64,000 nucleotides of DNA, taken from Kribbella pratensis (lineage in GTDB: Bacteria > Actinomycetota > Actinomycetes > Propionibacteriales > Kribbellaceae). Within the stretch, counting starts at the first letter, position 1, and the number at the start of each line of letters is the position of its first letter. The notes beneath the pieces were generated by a model that saw nothing but the letters and a program-made list of their open reading frames with translations, had not been told where the DNA came from and ran no database searches. Of this stretch, positions 54,596 through 63,301 are shown one piece after another. Where the stretch lies: assembly GCF_004366075.1 (NCBI RefSeq), contig NZ_SODU01000003.1:992001-1056000 (forward strand), written 5' to 3'. The translations under genes were made by a program, and so were the position numbers.

Positions 54596-56041
54596 CTAAA
54601 CGGAGATGTCCACGGATGGGCGGAGCTCGGCCGCCGCGGCGAGCGCTTCGTGGGCGGGATTCTCCAAGAAACCCTTCATGAGCTCAGGATCGGCGGGGTG
54701 GTCGAGGTTCGGGAGGGTGAGCTGTTCGTACGCCGCCTGGAAACGGGGCCCCCAGCGGCGGGTGCCGAGGCGGGCGGTGCGGGAGCAGTTGTCGACCATG
54801 TAGGCGACGTCGCGGGCGTGCATGTACGGGAGGAGCGAGTCGACGGCCTCGATGACCGACTCGTTGACGATCTCGGACCACGCGTGACCGCGGGCCGCGA
54901 ACTCGTCCACCTGCGCCGTCATCGTCGCCACGAACAACCCGGCGGTCAGTGGATCGATGCGGGCCGGCGCAGTACCCCGGCGGGCGTGGGCCTCGGCGCT
55001 GTGCGACCACATCGGACTGCCGCCGATCTCGGTCATCGGACGGGTGGCGAGTCGGCGTTCGGCGAGGATCACGCTGCGCAGTTCGGTGCCGTCGGCAACC
55101 TCGTCGTACACCTCGGCGACCAGGTCACGGGCCGGTCCGTACGCCGCGGAGTACGCCCGGTCGAACAGCTCCTCGTCCCCGCTTGCCGCCCGCACGGCCG
55201 CGAGACCTTCGGTCGAGATGGTCCGCGCGATCGGCCCGGTGATCGCCTCGGTGGACCGCTCGTACGCCGTCACCGGGTCCGCGCCCTCGATCCGGAAGTA
55301 CCGGTACAGCGCCTCCACCAGACCGTGCACCGCTCCGAGCAGGATCGCCCGCTCACCGACGATGTCCGACAGGTACTCGGACCGCAACGTGGTCGCGAAC
55401 GTGTACGGCGACCCGAGCCCGATCGACCACGCGAGCGCCCGGTCCCACGCGTGCCCGTCCGGATCCGCATGTACGGCGATACTCGCGTTGATCCCGGCCC
55501 CGTTGACAGTGGCGCCCTGCTGGTACAGGCGCCGTACCGAGTCCCCCATTCCCTTCGGGCACACCGCGACGACCGGATGCCCGTCAGGGAAGGCGCTGCC
55601 GATCGAGGTCAGATGACCCAGCAGGAAACCGTGGGACAGGCCAACGGTCGCCCCGGGCTTCAGGACCGCGAAGATCTCCTCGTGATGTGCCGCCAGCGCC
55701 GCGTCCGCGATCAGCAGGATCACCAGGTCCGAGACCGCGGCCACCTCGAGCCAGTCCCCCAGCGTCCCGTCGTCCTCGCTGAACCCATGCCTCCGTGCGT
55801 CCTCCGCCGATGCCGACCCCGGCCGCAGACCGACCGACACGACCAGACCGGTCCCTTCCAGCGAGTCCCGCAGATTCAGCGCCTGCGCGCGTCCTTGCGG
55901 TCCCCAGCCGAGGACGCCGATCCGCTCCACATCGTGCAACGCCGCAGGCAGCAGACCGAACAGGTCCCGCCCGCCCCGCACGATGTCCTCGGACCCGCCC
56001 GGCACCTGCATCTGCTCAACCCGAAACACCGAACTCTTCAT
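54596..56041 (-). CDS. ilvC: Ketol-acid reductoisomerase of plant-like type
   Basis: 481 aa from MKSSVFRVEQ; a GTG two codons upstream is possible. NADPH enzyme of branched-chain amino acid synthesis. GVLGWGPQGRAQ is the cofactor loop; Asp226 and Glu230 (SDIVGERAILLG) are the metal ligands. GLSHGFLLGHL, VCPKGMGDSVRRLY, FMVDNC-like YMVDNCSRTARLG and the end ELRPSVDISV closely follow the chloroplast enzyme. The usual actinobacterial IlvC is the short class I form beside ilvB/ilvN, so this is an extra gene. Confidence 0.85.
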   Translation of the reverse strand: MKSSVFRVEQMQVPGGSEDIVRGGRDLFGLLPAALHDVERIGVLGWGPQGRAQALNLRDSLEGTGLVVSVGLRPGSASAEDARRHGFSEDDGTLGDWLEVAAVSDLVILLIADAALAAHHEEIFAVLKPGATVGLSHGFLLGHLTSIGSAFPDGHPVVAVCPKGMGDSVRRLYQQGATVNGAGINASIAVHADPDGHAWDRALAWSIGLGSPYTFATTLRSEYLSDIVGERAILLGAVHGLVEALYRYFRIEGADPVTAYERSTEAITGPIARTISTEGLAAVRAASGDEELFDRAYSAAYGPARDLVAEVYDEVADGTELRSVILAERRLATRPMTEIGGSPMWSHSAEAHARRGTAPARIDPLTAGLFVATMTAQVDEFAARGHAWSEIVNESVIEAVDSLLPYMHARDVAYMVDNCSRTARLGTRRWGPRFQAAYEQLTLPNLDHPADPELMKGFLENPAHEALAAAAELRPSVDISV

Positions 56042-56066
56042 GCCCACCAGTCAAAGGGCGGCGCGC

Positions 56067-56087
56067 ACATTGCAGCAAGCGCAATGT
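56067..56087. promoter_or_regulatory. Palindrome upstream of ilvC (IlvY-like site)
   Basis: ACATTGC-N7-GCAATGT, perfect 7-base arms, containing ATTGC/GCAAT in the T-N11-A layout of LysR-type sites. It lies 26 bases from the ATG. The known E. coli IlvY sites also carry TTGC/GCAA-type half-sites; this match is recalled, not tested. Confidence 0.55.
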
Positions 56088-56117
56088 CCGCACCGCCCCG
56101 TTGCAGGAACTGAAAGA

Positions 56118-57209
56118 TCAGGGTTCCAGGCCGACTGCCTTCAGCGGATTGGGCCACGCCGTGAGCGCCGCGTGCAGCGCTGCGTCCTGGGTGGTTGCCA
56201 GGGCTTCGGTGTAGGCGGCGGCGATGACGTCAGCGATACGGACGGGTACGCCGGTGTTGGCCGAGAGTACGGCGGCCTCGACCATGGCGATGCTGACGAC
56301 GTTGGAGTGCACCTCGGACTGCGGGATCGTCGAGCTGCGGACCGCGTCGACGAACTCGACCAACGAACCGGCGATCTCCTGTGGTTCGTCGGCCATCACC
56401 GCGGGCAGTGCCTCGCCGGACGCCAGTTCGGCGACCGGTCCGTTGTCCCCGTCCCAGGTCGCCGTACCGCCGGGGGTGCTCGCGCGCCAGCGGCCGTTCC
56501 ACGATGTCTCCAGTCCCGCCGCGCACCAGCTGCCGGTGAAGGAGAAGCGGGTGCCGTCGGCGTACCTGAAGATCGCGGACGCGGCCGCGTTGCCGTCGAA
56601 CCAGCTCCAGGACGGGTTGTACGACTCGCAGTACACCGACACCGGCTCCGACCCGATCAGCTTGCGGGACAGGTCGAACTGGTGGATCGCCATGTCGACC
56701 AGGAGCGGCTCGGCCATCCGCTCCCGGAACCCGCCGAAGTGCGGAGCCTTGTAGAACTCGCACGACAGCGTCCCGATCGGGCCGAGCTCGGCGAGCTGAC
56801 GCTGGAACGCCGCGACGGCCCGGAAGTACCGGCGGGACTGCGAGACCATCAGCAGCTTGCCGCTCACCTCCGACGCCGCGACCATCTGCAGACACTCGCG
56901 CACCGTCTCGGCCAGCGGTTTCTCGCAGAGCACCGGAAGCCCACGCAGCAAGGCGTCCACGCTGACCTTCGGATGCGCGAGCGGAACTGTCACGTCGATG
57001 ACCGCATCCGCCCGGTCGGCCAGCTCGCCGAGCGAGGCGGCCACCGGTACGTCGCCGAACCCGTGCTCGTCGGCCGCGGCCCGGGCCACGTCGACGTCGA
57101 GGTCGACGAGTCCCGCGAGGACGACGTCCGGGTTGGCGGCGATGGTGCGCAGCCAGGCGCGCCCCATCCCGCCGGCGCCGACCTGCAGCAGTCGCAAGGG
57201 TTCAGGCAT
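56118..57209 (-). CDS. Gfo/Idh/MocA-family oxidoreductase
   Basis: 363 aa. N-terminal NAD(P) domain ([14 protein letters not shown]), then CEKPLAET, the family's lysine motif. It oxidises or reduces a sugar or cyclitol. Overlaps the ThuA gene by 8 bases and ends the sugar operon, so it likely acts on the imported sugar. Confidence 0.88.
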   Translation of the reverse strand: MPEPLRLLQVGAGGMGRAWLRTIAANPDVVLAGLVDLDVDVARAAADEHGFGDVPVAASLGELADRADAVIDVTVPLAHPKVSVDALLRGLPVLCEKPLAETVRECLQMVAASEVSGKLLMVSQSRRYFRAVAAFQRQLAELGPIGTLSCEFYKAPHFGGFRERMAEPLLVDMAIHQFDLSRKLIGSEPVSVYCESYNPSWSWFDGNAAASAIFRYADGTRFSFTGSWCAAGLETSWNGRWRASTPGGTATWDGDNGPVAELASGEALPAVMADEPQEIAGSLVEFVDAVRSSTIPQSEVHSNVVSIAMVEAAVLSANTGVPVRIADVIAAAYTEALATTQDAALHAALTAWPNPLKAVGLEP

Positions 57210-57972
57210 CGGCAGGCTCCTCGATGGGTCCGGTGTACCCATGTCCGTTGAAGAAGTCGCCGGTCTCGTAGCGCAGCAGCGTCGGCACCGCGCGCTCGGG
57301 CCGGTCGGAACGGGCCCAGGCGACGCCGTTCGCAATCACCTTACGCACGTCCTTGTGGTGATAAACCGGGTAGTCCTGGTCACCGGGCGAGAAGTAGAAG
57401 ATCTTCCCGTGCCCGCGGCGGAACGTGCAGCCGGAGCGGAACACCTCACCGCCGGAGAACGACGACACGAAGACCAGTTCGTCCGGGACCGGGATGTCGA
57501 AGAACTCGCCGTACATCTCCTGCTGGTCGATCACGATCGGGTGCGGGACGCCCTGCGCGATCGGGTGGGTCGGGGCGACCGTCCAGACCAGTTCGCGGTC
57601 CCGTTCGCTGCGCCAGCGCAGGGTGCACGTCGTACCCATCAGCTTGCCGAAGATCTTCGACCAGTGCCCGGAGTGCAGCACGATCAGGCCCATCCCGGCC
57701 AGCACGTGCTGGTACACGCGGTCGACGACCTTGTCCTCGACCTCGCCGTGCGCGGCGTGGCCCCACCAGACCAGTACGTCGGTTTCCGCCAGCACCTCTT
57801 CGGTCAGACCGTGCTCGGGCTCGTCGAGGGTGGTCGTGGTGACAGTCGCCTCGAGGTTCTCGCGGATCCCGGCGGCGATGGTCTCGTGCATGCCGTCGGG
57901 ATAGATCTCCCGGACATGCGGTTCCACCTGCTCGTGCCGGTTCTCGCCCCAGACGAGTACGCGAATCGTCAT
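57202..57972 (-). CDS. ThuA-family protein (trehalose utilisation-like)
   Basis: 256 aa glutamine-amidotransferase-like fold. It starts [11 protein letters not shown] and has [24 protein letters not shown] and the [19 protein letters not shown] end. ThuA works with a ThuB-type Gfo/Idh enzyme to process trehalose-type sugars in rhizobia; here the next gene is of that type. The true sugar is not proven. Confidence 0.85.
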   Translation of the reverse strand: MTIRVLVWGENRHEQVEPHVREIYPDGMHETIAAGIRENLEATVTTTTLDEPEHGLTEEVLAETDVLVWWGHAAHGEVEDKVVDRVYQHVLAGMGLIVLHSGHWSKIFGKLMGTTCTLRWRSERDRELVWTVAPTHPIAQGVPHPIVIDQQEMYGEFFDIPVPDELVFVSSFSGGEVFRSGCTFRRGHGKIFYFSPGDQDYPVYHHKDVRKVIANGVAWARSDRPERAVPTLLRYETGDFFNGHGYTGPIEEPADA

Positions 57973-57995
57973 AGTTCTTCCTTGTGTGTAAAGGG

Positions 57996-58799
57996 TTATT
58001 TGACGGCTCCGCCGATGGCACCGGCGGCGATGTACTTCTGCGCGGCGATCAGCAGCACGATGGCCGGGACCGCCGAGAGGACCGCGGTGGCCATCACCGC
58101 GTTCCAGTTCTGCACCTGCGTGCCGAGGTACTGGTAGATCCCCAGCGTGACCGGCCGGACGCCGCCCTTCGTGGTCAGCGTCAGCGCGAACAGGAAATCG
58201 CTCCAGGAAAACAGGAAACTGAACAACCCGGCCGTGATCAGCGAGTTCTTGCTGATCGGCAGCACGATCGCGACGAACGCCCGGAACAACCCGGCGCCGT
58301 CGACCCGCGCCGCCTCCACCAGCGACGGCGGCAGCGAGAGCATGAACGACCGCAGGATCAGGATCGCGAACGGGATCCCGTTGCTGCAGTTGGCGACGAT
58401 CAGCCCCGGGATCGAGTTCAGCAGGCCGATCCGTTCGTATGCCGTGTACAGCGCGTTCGCGATCACGATGCCCGGAATCATCTGTGAGATCAGGATCGCG
58501 AGCAGCCCGACCGACACCCAGCGGGACCGGAACTGCGACAACGCGTACGCACACGGGGTCGCGATCGCCAGACTCAGCACCACGGTCCCGGCCGCGATGA
58601 TCAGGCTTGTGACGAGGTTTCCGCCCTGCTCGTCGAGGGCGCGTTTGTAGCCGGAAAACGTCGGATGCAGCGGCAGGAATCCAGCAGTGAGCGTGTTTCC
58701 GGACGGCTGCAGCGAGGCGTTCAGCATCCAGTAGACCGGGAACAGCATCACGCACAGGATCAGTACGCCGATCACGGTGTACGCCGTACGTCGCATCAT
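57996..58799 (-). CDS. Sugar ABC transporter permease (MalG-like)
   Basis: 267 aa with six membrane segments. The permease EAA loop ([20 protein letters not shown]) docks the ATPase. Start at the ATG after GGGGAAGAGC. Second permease of the CUT1 sugar importer with the gene at 58810. Confidence 0.9.
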   Translation of the reverse strand: MMRRTAYTVIGVLILCVMLFPVYWMLNASLQPSGNTLTAGFLPLHPTFSGYKRALDEQGGNLVTSLIIAAGTVVLSLAIATPCAYALSQFRSRWVSVGLLAILISQMIPGIVIANALYTAYERIGLLNSIPGLIVANCSNGIPFAILILRSFMLSLPPSLVEAARVDGAGLFRAFVAIVLPISKNSLITAGLFSFLFSWSDFLFALTLTTKGGVRPVTLGIYQYLGTQVQNWNAVMATAVLSAVPAIVLLIAAQKYIAAGAIGGAVK

Positions 58800-58809
58800 G
58801 CTCTTCCCC

Positions 58810-59748
58810 CTACTCGTCGACGGCACGACGGGTGCCGCGCAGGTAGAAGATCGCGAACACGAACGAGATCGCGATCAGGATGTTGGACAGCGCCGCACCC
58901 TGGCCGAACTTGAAGTCGACGAAGGACTTCTCGTACGACTGGGTCGCCAGCGTCTGGGTCGCGTTCGCCGGTCCACCGCCGGTCAGACCGAGGATGATGT
59001 CCAGGACCTTGATCGTGTAGACGACGCCGAGCATCAGCACCACGCTCGCGACCGACCGCAGGTTCGGCCAGGTGATGTGGAAGAACGCGCGCCAGCCGGT
59101 GGCGCCGTCGAGCTGGCCGGCCTCGTAGAGCTCGTCGGGGATCTCCGCGAGACCGGAGTACAGCAGGGTCACGTTGAACGGGATGCCGATCCAGATGTTC
59201 ACGCCGATCACCGCGATCAGCGCGACCGACGGCGAGTTCAGCCAGGGCACCGGATCGCCGATCAGGTGCAGCTTCAGCAGCGTGCGGTTCAGGATGCCGC
59301 TGTCCTGTTCGAGGATCGACCGCCAGGTCGCGCTCGACACGATCAGGGGCAGCAGCCACGGCAGCAGGAGCAGCGAACGCAGCAGACCGCTCAACGGGAA
59401 CTTCTTGTGGAAGAACAGCGCCAGCCCCAGCCCGATCACGAACTGGAAGGCGATCGACCCGATGGTGAACAGCGCGGTGTTCACCATCGCGTCCGAGAAC
59501 AGCTTGTCCGTCACGACCGTGCTGTAGTTCTTCAGCCCGACCCACGGCGCGACCCCGGTGAAGAAGGTCTTCAGCCCGTAGTCCTGCAGGCTCATCAACA
59601 GGTTCTTCACCACCGGGTAGCCGAACAGCGCCACCATCGCCACCACGGCCGGCAGGACGAACAGGACCTTGGTGAGGGTCTCGCCCCGGTGGCGCCGGCC
59701 GCGCGTCTTCGCGCGGCCGGCCACCGTCGTACGTGTGAGCGTCACCAT
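58810..59748 (-). CDS. Sugar ABC transporter permease (MalF-like)
   Basis: 312 aa, six or seven membrane segments. The EAA loop reads YEAGQLDGATGWRAFFHITW. Starts 4 bases after the binding protein. Pairs with the MalG-like subunit; no ATPase is encoded nearby, so a shared ATPase such as MsiK is expected. Confidence 0.9.
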   Translation of the reverse strand: MVTLTRTTVAGRAKTRGRRHRGETLTKVLFVLPAVVAMVALFGYPVVKNLLMSLQDYGLKTFFTGVAPWVGLKNYSTVVTDKLFSDAMVNTALFTIGSIAFQFVIGLGLALFFHKKFPLSGLLRSLLLLPWLLPLIVSSATWRSILEQDSGILNRTLLKLHLIGDPVPWLNSPSVALIAVIGVNIWIGIPFNVTLLYSGLAEIPDELYEAGQLDGATGWRAFFHITWPNLRSVASVVLMLGVVYTIKVLDIILGLTGGGPANATQTLATQSYEKSFVDFKFGQGAALSNILIAISFVFAIFYLRGTRRAVDE

Positions 59749-59752
59749 GCCG

Positions 59753-60982
59753 TCAGCCGCCGGAGGCCTGCTTGAAGGCGTCCTGGGCCGAGGCCTTACC
59801 GGTCAGCGCCAGCTGGATCGCCTGGTAGATCACCTTCGCGGCGTCCGGCCACTTGTCACCCAGCTTGCCGGTCCGGGCCCGGGCCGTCTTCACCTGCTCG
59901 GCGAACGCCTTCATCGACGGCACCTCCTTGGCGTACTGGTCCAGCAGCGCCGTCTTGGTCGGGAGGGTGAACCGGGCCTTCGCCCAGGCCAGCTCGTTCT
60001 CGTCCGAGTTCAGGCACTTCACGAAGTCCGCGGCCTTCTGCTGCTTGGCCTGGTCCTTGTTCAGCGGGACCGTCCAGGCCTCACCGCCGAGCGGCGCGAC
60101 CGGCGTCTGGTCCGGCTTGTTCAGCGGGAACGTGACCACGTCCCACTTGACGTTCGGGACCTTCTCCAGCGCCGGGATCTGCCACGGGCCGTTCACCATC
60201 ATCGCGGCCTTACCCGCCGCGAACTGGTCCTTCGCGTCGCCTTGCGTCCAGTTGATGACGCTCTTGGACGCCGACCCCGACTTCACCAGATCGACCCACA
60301 GCTGCAGGGCTTCCGCCACCTGCGGGCTGGTCAGATCGGTCTCGTCACCGCCGTTGGTCCACATCGCCGGCAGGAACTGCCAGGAACCTTCGTACGTCGC
60401 GTTGGCGTTGAACGCGATCCCGTACCGGCCGGGCTTGGTGAGCTTCTTCGCCGTGGCCTTCAGCTCGTCCCAGGTCTTCGGCGGCTGGACGCCGGCCTCG
60501 GCGAGCATGTCCTTGTTGTAGAACAGCGCGATCGTGTTCGTCACCGGCGCGAGTCCGTAGAGCTTGCCCTGGTACGACGTCGCGTCGACCATGCCCTGAA
60601 TGACGCCGTCGGCGTTCAGACCCATGTCGTTCAGGGGCGCGAGCGCACCGGTCGCGGCGATCTGCTGTACGTCGGGATTGTCGAGCATGAGCACGTCGGG
60701 AAGCGTCTTGGACGACGCCTGCTGCAGCACCTTCTGGATCAAGGTGTCACCAGGCACCGTCTCCCGCTGGATCGTGATGCCGAGCTTCGACGCGCAGGAG
60801 TCGAGTCCCTTTTGCACAAGGGACTTGTCCGGGTCGTTGTTGTAGTAGTCCAGGATCGTGAGGCTCTTGACGCTGTCGCCGGACGAGGCGGGCGACTGGC
60901 CGCCGTTGTCACCGCAGGCGACCAGCAGGAGCGACACCGTCGTCGCACCCGCCAGCGCGGCGGCGATCCGCTTGCTGATCAT
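59753..60982 (-). CDS. Sugar-binding lipoprotein of an ABC importer
   Basis: 409 aa from the ATG after GAAGGAG. Signal with lipobox LVAC, then a family 1 extracellular binding protein (NNDPDKSLVQKGLDSCASK, ALFYNKDMLAEAG, PKTWDELKATAKKL). It captures the sugar outside. First gene of the operon; two LacI-type operators lie just upstream. Confidence 0.92.
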   Translation of the reverse strand: MISKRIAAALAGATTVSLLLVACGDNGGQSPASSGDSVKSLTILDYYNNDPDKSLVQKGLDSCASKLGITIQRETVPGDTLIQKVLQQASSKTLPDVLMLDNPDVQQIAATGALAPLNDMGLNADGVIQGMVDATSYQGKLYGLAPVTNTIALFYNKDMLAEAGVQPPKTWDELKATAKKLTKPGRYGIAFNANATYEGSWQFLPAMWTNGGDETDLTSPQVAEALQLWVDLVKSGSASKSVINWTQGDAKDQFAAGKAAMMVNGPWQIPALEKVPNVKWDVVTFPLNKPDQTPVAPLGGEAWTVPLNKDQAKQQKAADFVKCLNSDENELAWAKARFTLPTKTALLDQYAKEVPSMKAFAEQVKTARARTGKLGDKWPDAAKVIYQAIQLALTGKASAQDAFKQASGG

Positions 60983-60997
60983 GACATCGGACTCCTT

Positions 60998-61010
60998 CAA
61001 AGCGTTTAAC
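60998..61010. promoter_or_regulatory. LacI-type operator at the binding-protein gene
   Basis: CAAAGCGTTTAAC; on the minus strand GTTAAACGCTTTG. It shares GTTAA-N-CG-N-TTT with the site at 61052. It lies between the promoter and the start codon, where bound protein would block transcription. Confidence 0.65.
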
Positions 61011-61037
61011 CGAGGAACGTGCGGACTGCAGAGAAGC

Positions 61038-61066
61038 TTGTGGATTGTGCGGTAAACCGCTTAACT
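61038..61066 (+). promoter_or_regulatory. Promoter of the divergent LacI gene
   Basis: TTGTGG (61038-61043), 17-base spacer, TTAACT (61061-61066). The spacer and -10 box overlap the operator at 61052, consistent with self-repression. Confidence 0.55.
61052..61065. promoter_or_regulatory. LacI-type operator in the divergent region
   Basis: GTAAACCGCTTAAC; minus strand GTTAAGCGGTTTAC. Core AANCGNTT as in many LacI-family sites. Common core with the site at 60998. Confidence 0.65.
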
Positions 61067-61079
61067 GAGGCGTTGAAGG

Positions 61080-61109
61080 ACTATGTTCCGTACGTCACAC
61101 CGCTGTCAA
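61080..61109 (-). promoter_or_regulatory. Promoter of the sugar ABC operon
   Basis: Minus strand TTGACA (61104-61109), 18-base spacer, CATAGT (61080-61085). Both operators lie downstream of it, within about 90 bases of leader. Confidence 0.6.
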
Positions 61110-61130
61110 GAGTTCGGAGGGGGTCGATCG

Positions 61131-62195
61131 ATGGTCACGATGAAAGACGTCGCTCAGCGGGCCGGGGTCTCGATCGCGACCGTCTCGTTCCTGCTCAACG
61201 ACACCAAACCGGTGACGGCGGCGACCCGGGCGCGGATCGAGCAGGCGATGCTCGACCTCGGGTACCGCCGCAACATGGTCGCCCGCGCGCTGGCCAGCCG
61301 GCGGACCCACATCATCGCGATGGCCTACCCGGCGCTCGAGCACCGGTTCGGGATGTCGACCTCGGAGTTCTTCACCAGTGCGGCCGAGGCGGCGCGCAAG
61401 GACGACTACCACCTGGTGCTGTGGCCGGTCGGCAACGACGGCGTCGAGCTACGCGAACTGCTGGGGCAGGGCCTGGTGGACGGCGTCGTACTGATGGAAG
61501 TCCAGTTGGACGACCCACGGATCGACGTACTGCAACAGGCCGGCACGCCGTTCGCGCTGATCGGGCGTACGACGGAGCTCGAAGGGTTGTCGCACGTGGA
61601 CATCGACTTCGACACCACGGTCGAGGACGCGGTCAGGCACCTGCGCGAGCACGGGCATCACGAGCTCGTGCTGATCTCCGGCGATCTGGACGATCCGCGG
61701 TTCCACGACTACGGCCCGTGGGTCCGCACCGAGGAGGCGTACCGTCGCGTGGTCGCGTCGTACGACCTGCCGATCAGGATCATCCCCTGCTCCGACACCA
61801 CCCAGGCCGGCAAGGCCGCCGCCGCGCGAGTGCTGACCGAGTACCCGGAGGCCACGGCAATCCTGGTCCTCAACGAGTACGCCGCCCTGGGGGTCGTCGC
61901 CGGCCTCAAGCACACCGGTCACGACATCCCCCGCGATTTCTCCGTCTTGTCCCTGCTGACGGTCCCCGAAACCGCCGCGATGGCCGATCCCGAACTCACC
62001 ATGATGCGCACCCCCGGTCCCGAACTCGGCCAGCTGGGCACGCAGGCCCTCCTCCGCCAGCTCGAAGGCGACGACCCGCTCCCGCCGCAACTCGTCCCCG
62101 CCAAGCTCTGCCCCGGCGCTACGGTCGCAGGTCCCAGAGCGCCGCGATCAAAGGGCGGTGCAGGTCGGCGCGGCGCGCGCAAAGCCCGATCGTGA
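61131..62195 (+). CDS. LacI-family regulator of the sugar operon
   Basis: 354 aa from the ATG after GGAGGGG. HTH MKDVAQRAGVSIATVSFLL, hinge RARIEQAMLDLGYRRN, and sugar-binding domain. Divergent from the ABC operon; the two operators between are probably its sites. The C-terminal end (KGGAGRRGARKARS) runs 77 bases over the opposing LysR gene. Confidence 0.9.
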   Translation: MVTMKDVAQRAGVSIATVSFLLNDTKPVTAATRARIEQAMLDLGYRRNMVARALASRRTHIIAMAYPALEHRFGMSTSEFFTSAAEAARKDDYHLVLWPVGNDGVELRELLGQGLVDGVVLMEVQLDDPRIDVLQQAGTPFALIGRTTELEGLSHVDIDFDTTVEDAVRHLREHGHHELVLISGDLDDPRFHDYGPWVRTEEAYRRVVASYDLPIRIIPCSDTTQAGKAAAARVLTEYPEATAILVLNEYAALGVVAGLKHTGHDIPRDFSVLSLLTVPETAAMADPELTMMRTPGPELGQLGTQALLRQLEGDDPLPPQLVPAKLCPGATVAGPRAPRSKGGAGRRGARKARS

Positions 62196-62952
62196 GCGGT
62201 TTCAGGTCAGCCGGCAGTTCGGTCAGCTGATCGCGTACGGCGGACGACTCGAGCACCAGCCTCGGGACCACCCCGGTTCCGCAACCCAACGCCACCAGCG
62301 CGAGCAGCGCCTCGTGCCCGTCCGGCTCAGCCGCGATCACCGGCTTCACGCCAGTCTTCCGGAACCAGCGGAACGCAGCTTCGCGAACCAGCCCCCGAGC
62401 AGGTACGACGTACGGCACGTCGGACGGGCTCTCCCGGGCTTTCACCAGGACGAGGTCGGTGACTGCGACGGGCCGGCTCACCAGGGTCTGCGGGAGGCGC
62501 TTGGGAATGCCCGCGACCGCGGCATCCACCTCACCTTCGTCCAGGCGGGCAAGGGCGGCGGCCGCATCACCGGTGCGGATGTCGAGACGAATCTGCGGAT
62601 GTTCTTCACGCAGCGGCGCCAGCAGGTCCGGCAACAGGGTCTGACAGGCGGTGACAGTGGCGAAGATCCGGAGCTCGCCGCTGAGACCGGTCGGTTCGGC
62701 GGAGCCGGATCGGTAGTCCGCCCACAGTTCCAGCGCTTGCTCGGCGTACGCCGAGAAGCGTCGCCCCTCCGCAGTCAGCACGACGCCCCGCGGCCCGCGA
62801 TCGAGCAACTGCGCACCGGCCCGGGTCTCCAACCGCTGGATCGTCCGAGTCAGCGTCGCCGCACTGACATGACACTCCAGACTGGTCCGCCCGTAGTTGA
62901 GCGTCCGAGCCAGATGCAGAAACAAGTCCAACTCACGATGCTCTGCACTCAC
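62119..62952 (-). CDS. IlvY-like LysR-family regulator
   Basis: 277 aa from GTG (VSAEHRELDLFLHLAR). HTH HVSAATLTRTIQRLETRAG; effector domain with ATVTACQTLLPDLLAP, TGDAAAAL and VAGIPKRLPQ segments that follow E. coli IlvY. IlvY activates ilvC in the presence of acetolactate-type substrates. The plant-like ilvC lies 6 kb away in the same direction, with a fitting palindrome in front of it. Linkage is inferred. Confidence 0.8.
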   Translation of the reverse strand: MSAEHRELDLFLHLARTLNYGRTSLECHVSAATLTRTIQRLETRAGAQLLDRGPRGVVLTAEGRRFSAYAEQALELWADYRSGSAEPTGLSGELRIFATVTACQTLLPDLLAPLREEHPQIRLDIRTGDAAAALARLDEGEVDAAVAGIPKRLPQTLVSRPVAVTDLVLVKARESPSDVPYVVPARGLVREAAFRWFRKTGVKPVIAAEPDGHEALLALVALGCGTGVVPRLVLESSAVRDQLTELPADLKPLTIGLCARRADLHRPLIAALWDLRP

Positions 62953-63196
62953 GTCAGGGTCACCTCTGGCCTCGACCTTCACGCGGTCCTGCCGACACGC
63001 GCACCAGCATCGTCGCAGCCACCCAGATCGCACCGAACACGAGGGGATATCCGGCTGTGCCCAGTCACCAGCGCCTGTCCCCACTCCCCACCATCGCCCC
63101 GCGTCGAGCAGACGACGGGTTATCCGGCCGTTGCTGTCCTGCTCGGTGTGTGGGCGATTCAGGTGTGCAGTTTGGACAGGAGGTGTCGGGTGGCGG

Positions 63197-63254
63197 GGTA
63201 GTGCACCTGAGCGTGAACGTGTCCGTGCGTACAGCGTCTCACCGGTGCACTACC
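63197..63254. promoter_or_regulatory. Inverted repeat in the 349-base gap after the partial LacI gene
   Basis: GGTAGTGCACC and GGTGCACTACC, 11-base arms with a 36-base loop, in the gap at 62953-63301. Each arm itself holds GTGCAC. It could be a terminator for the partial LacI gene or a pair of operators. Nothing else is supported in this gap. Confidence 0.4.
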
Positions 63255-63301
63255 TGTCGACCGTGCACATCACACAACCCGCGACGAGCACGACCAAGCC
63301 G

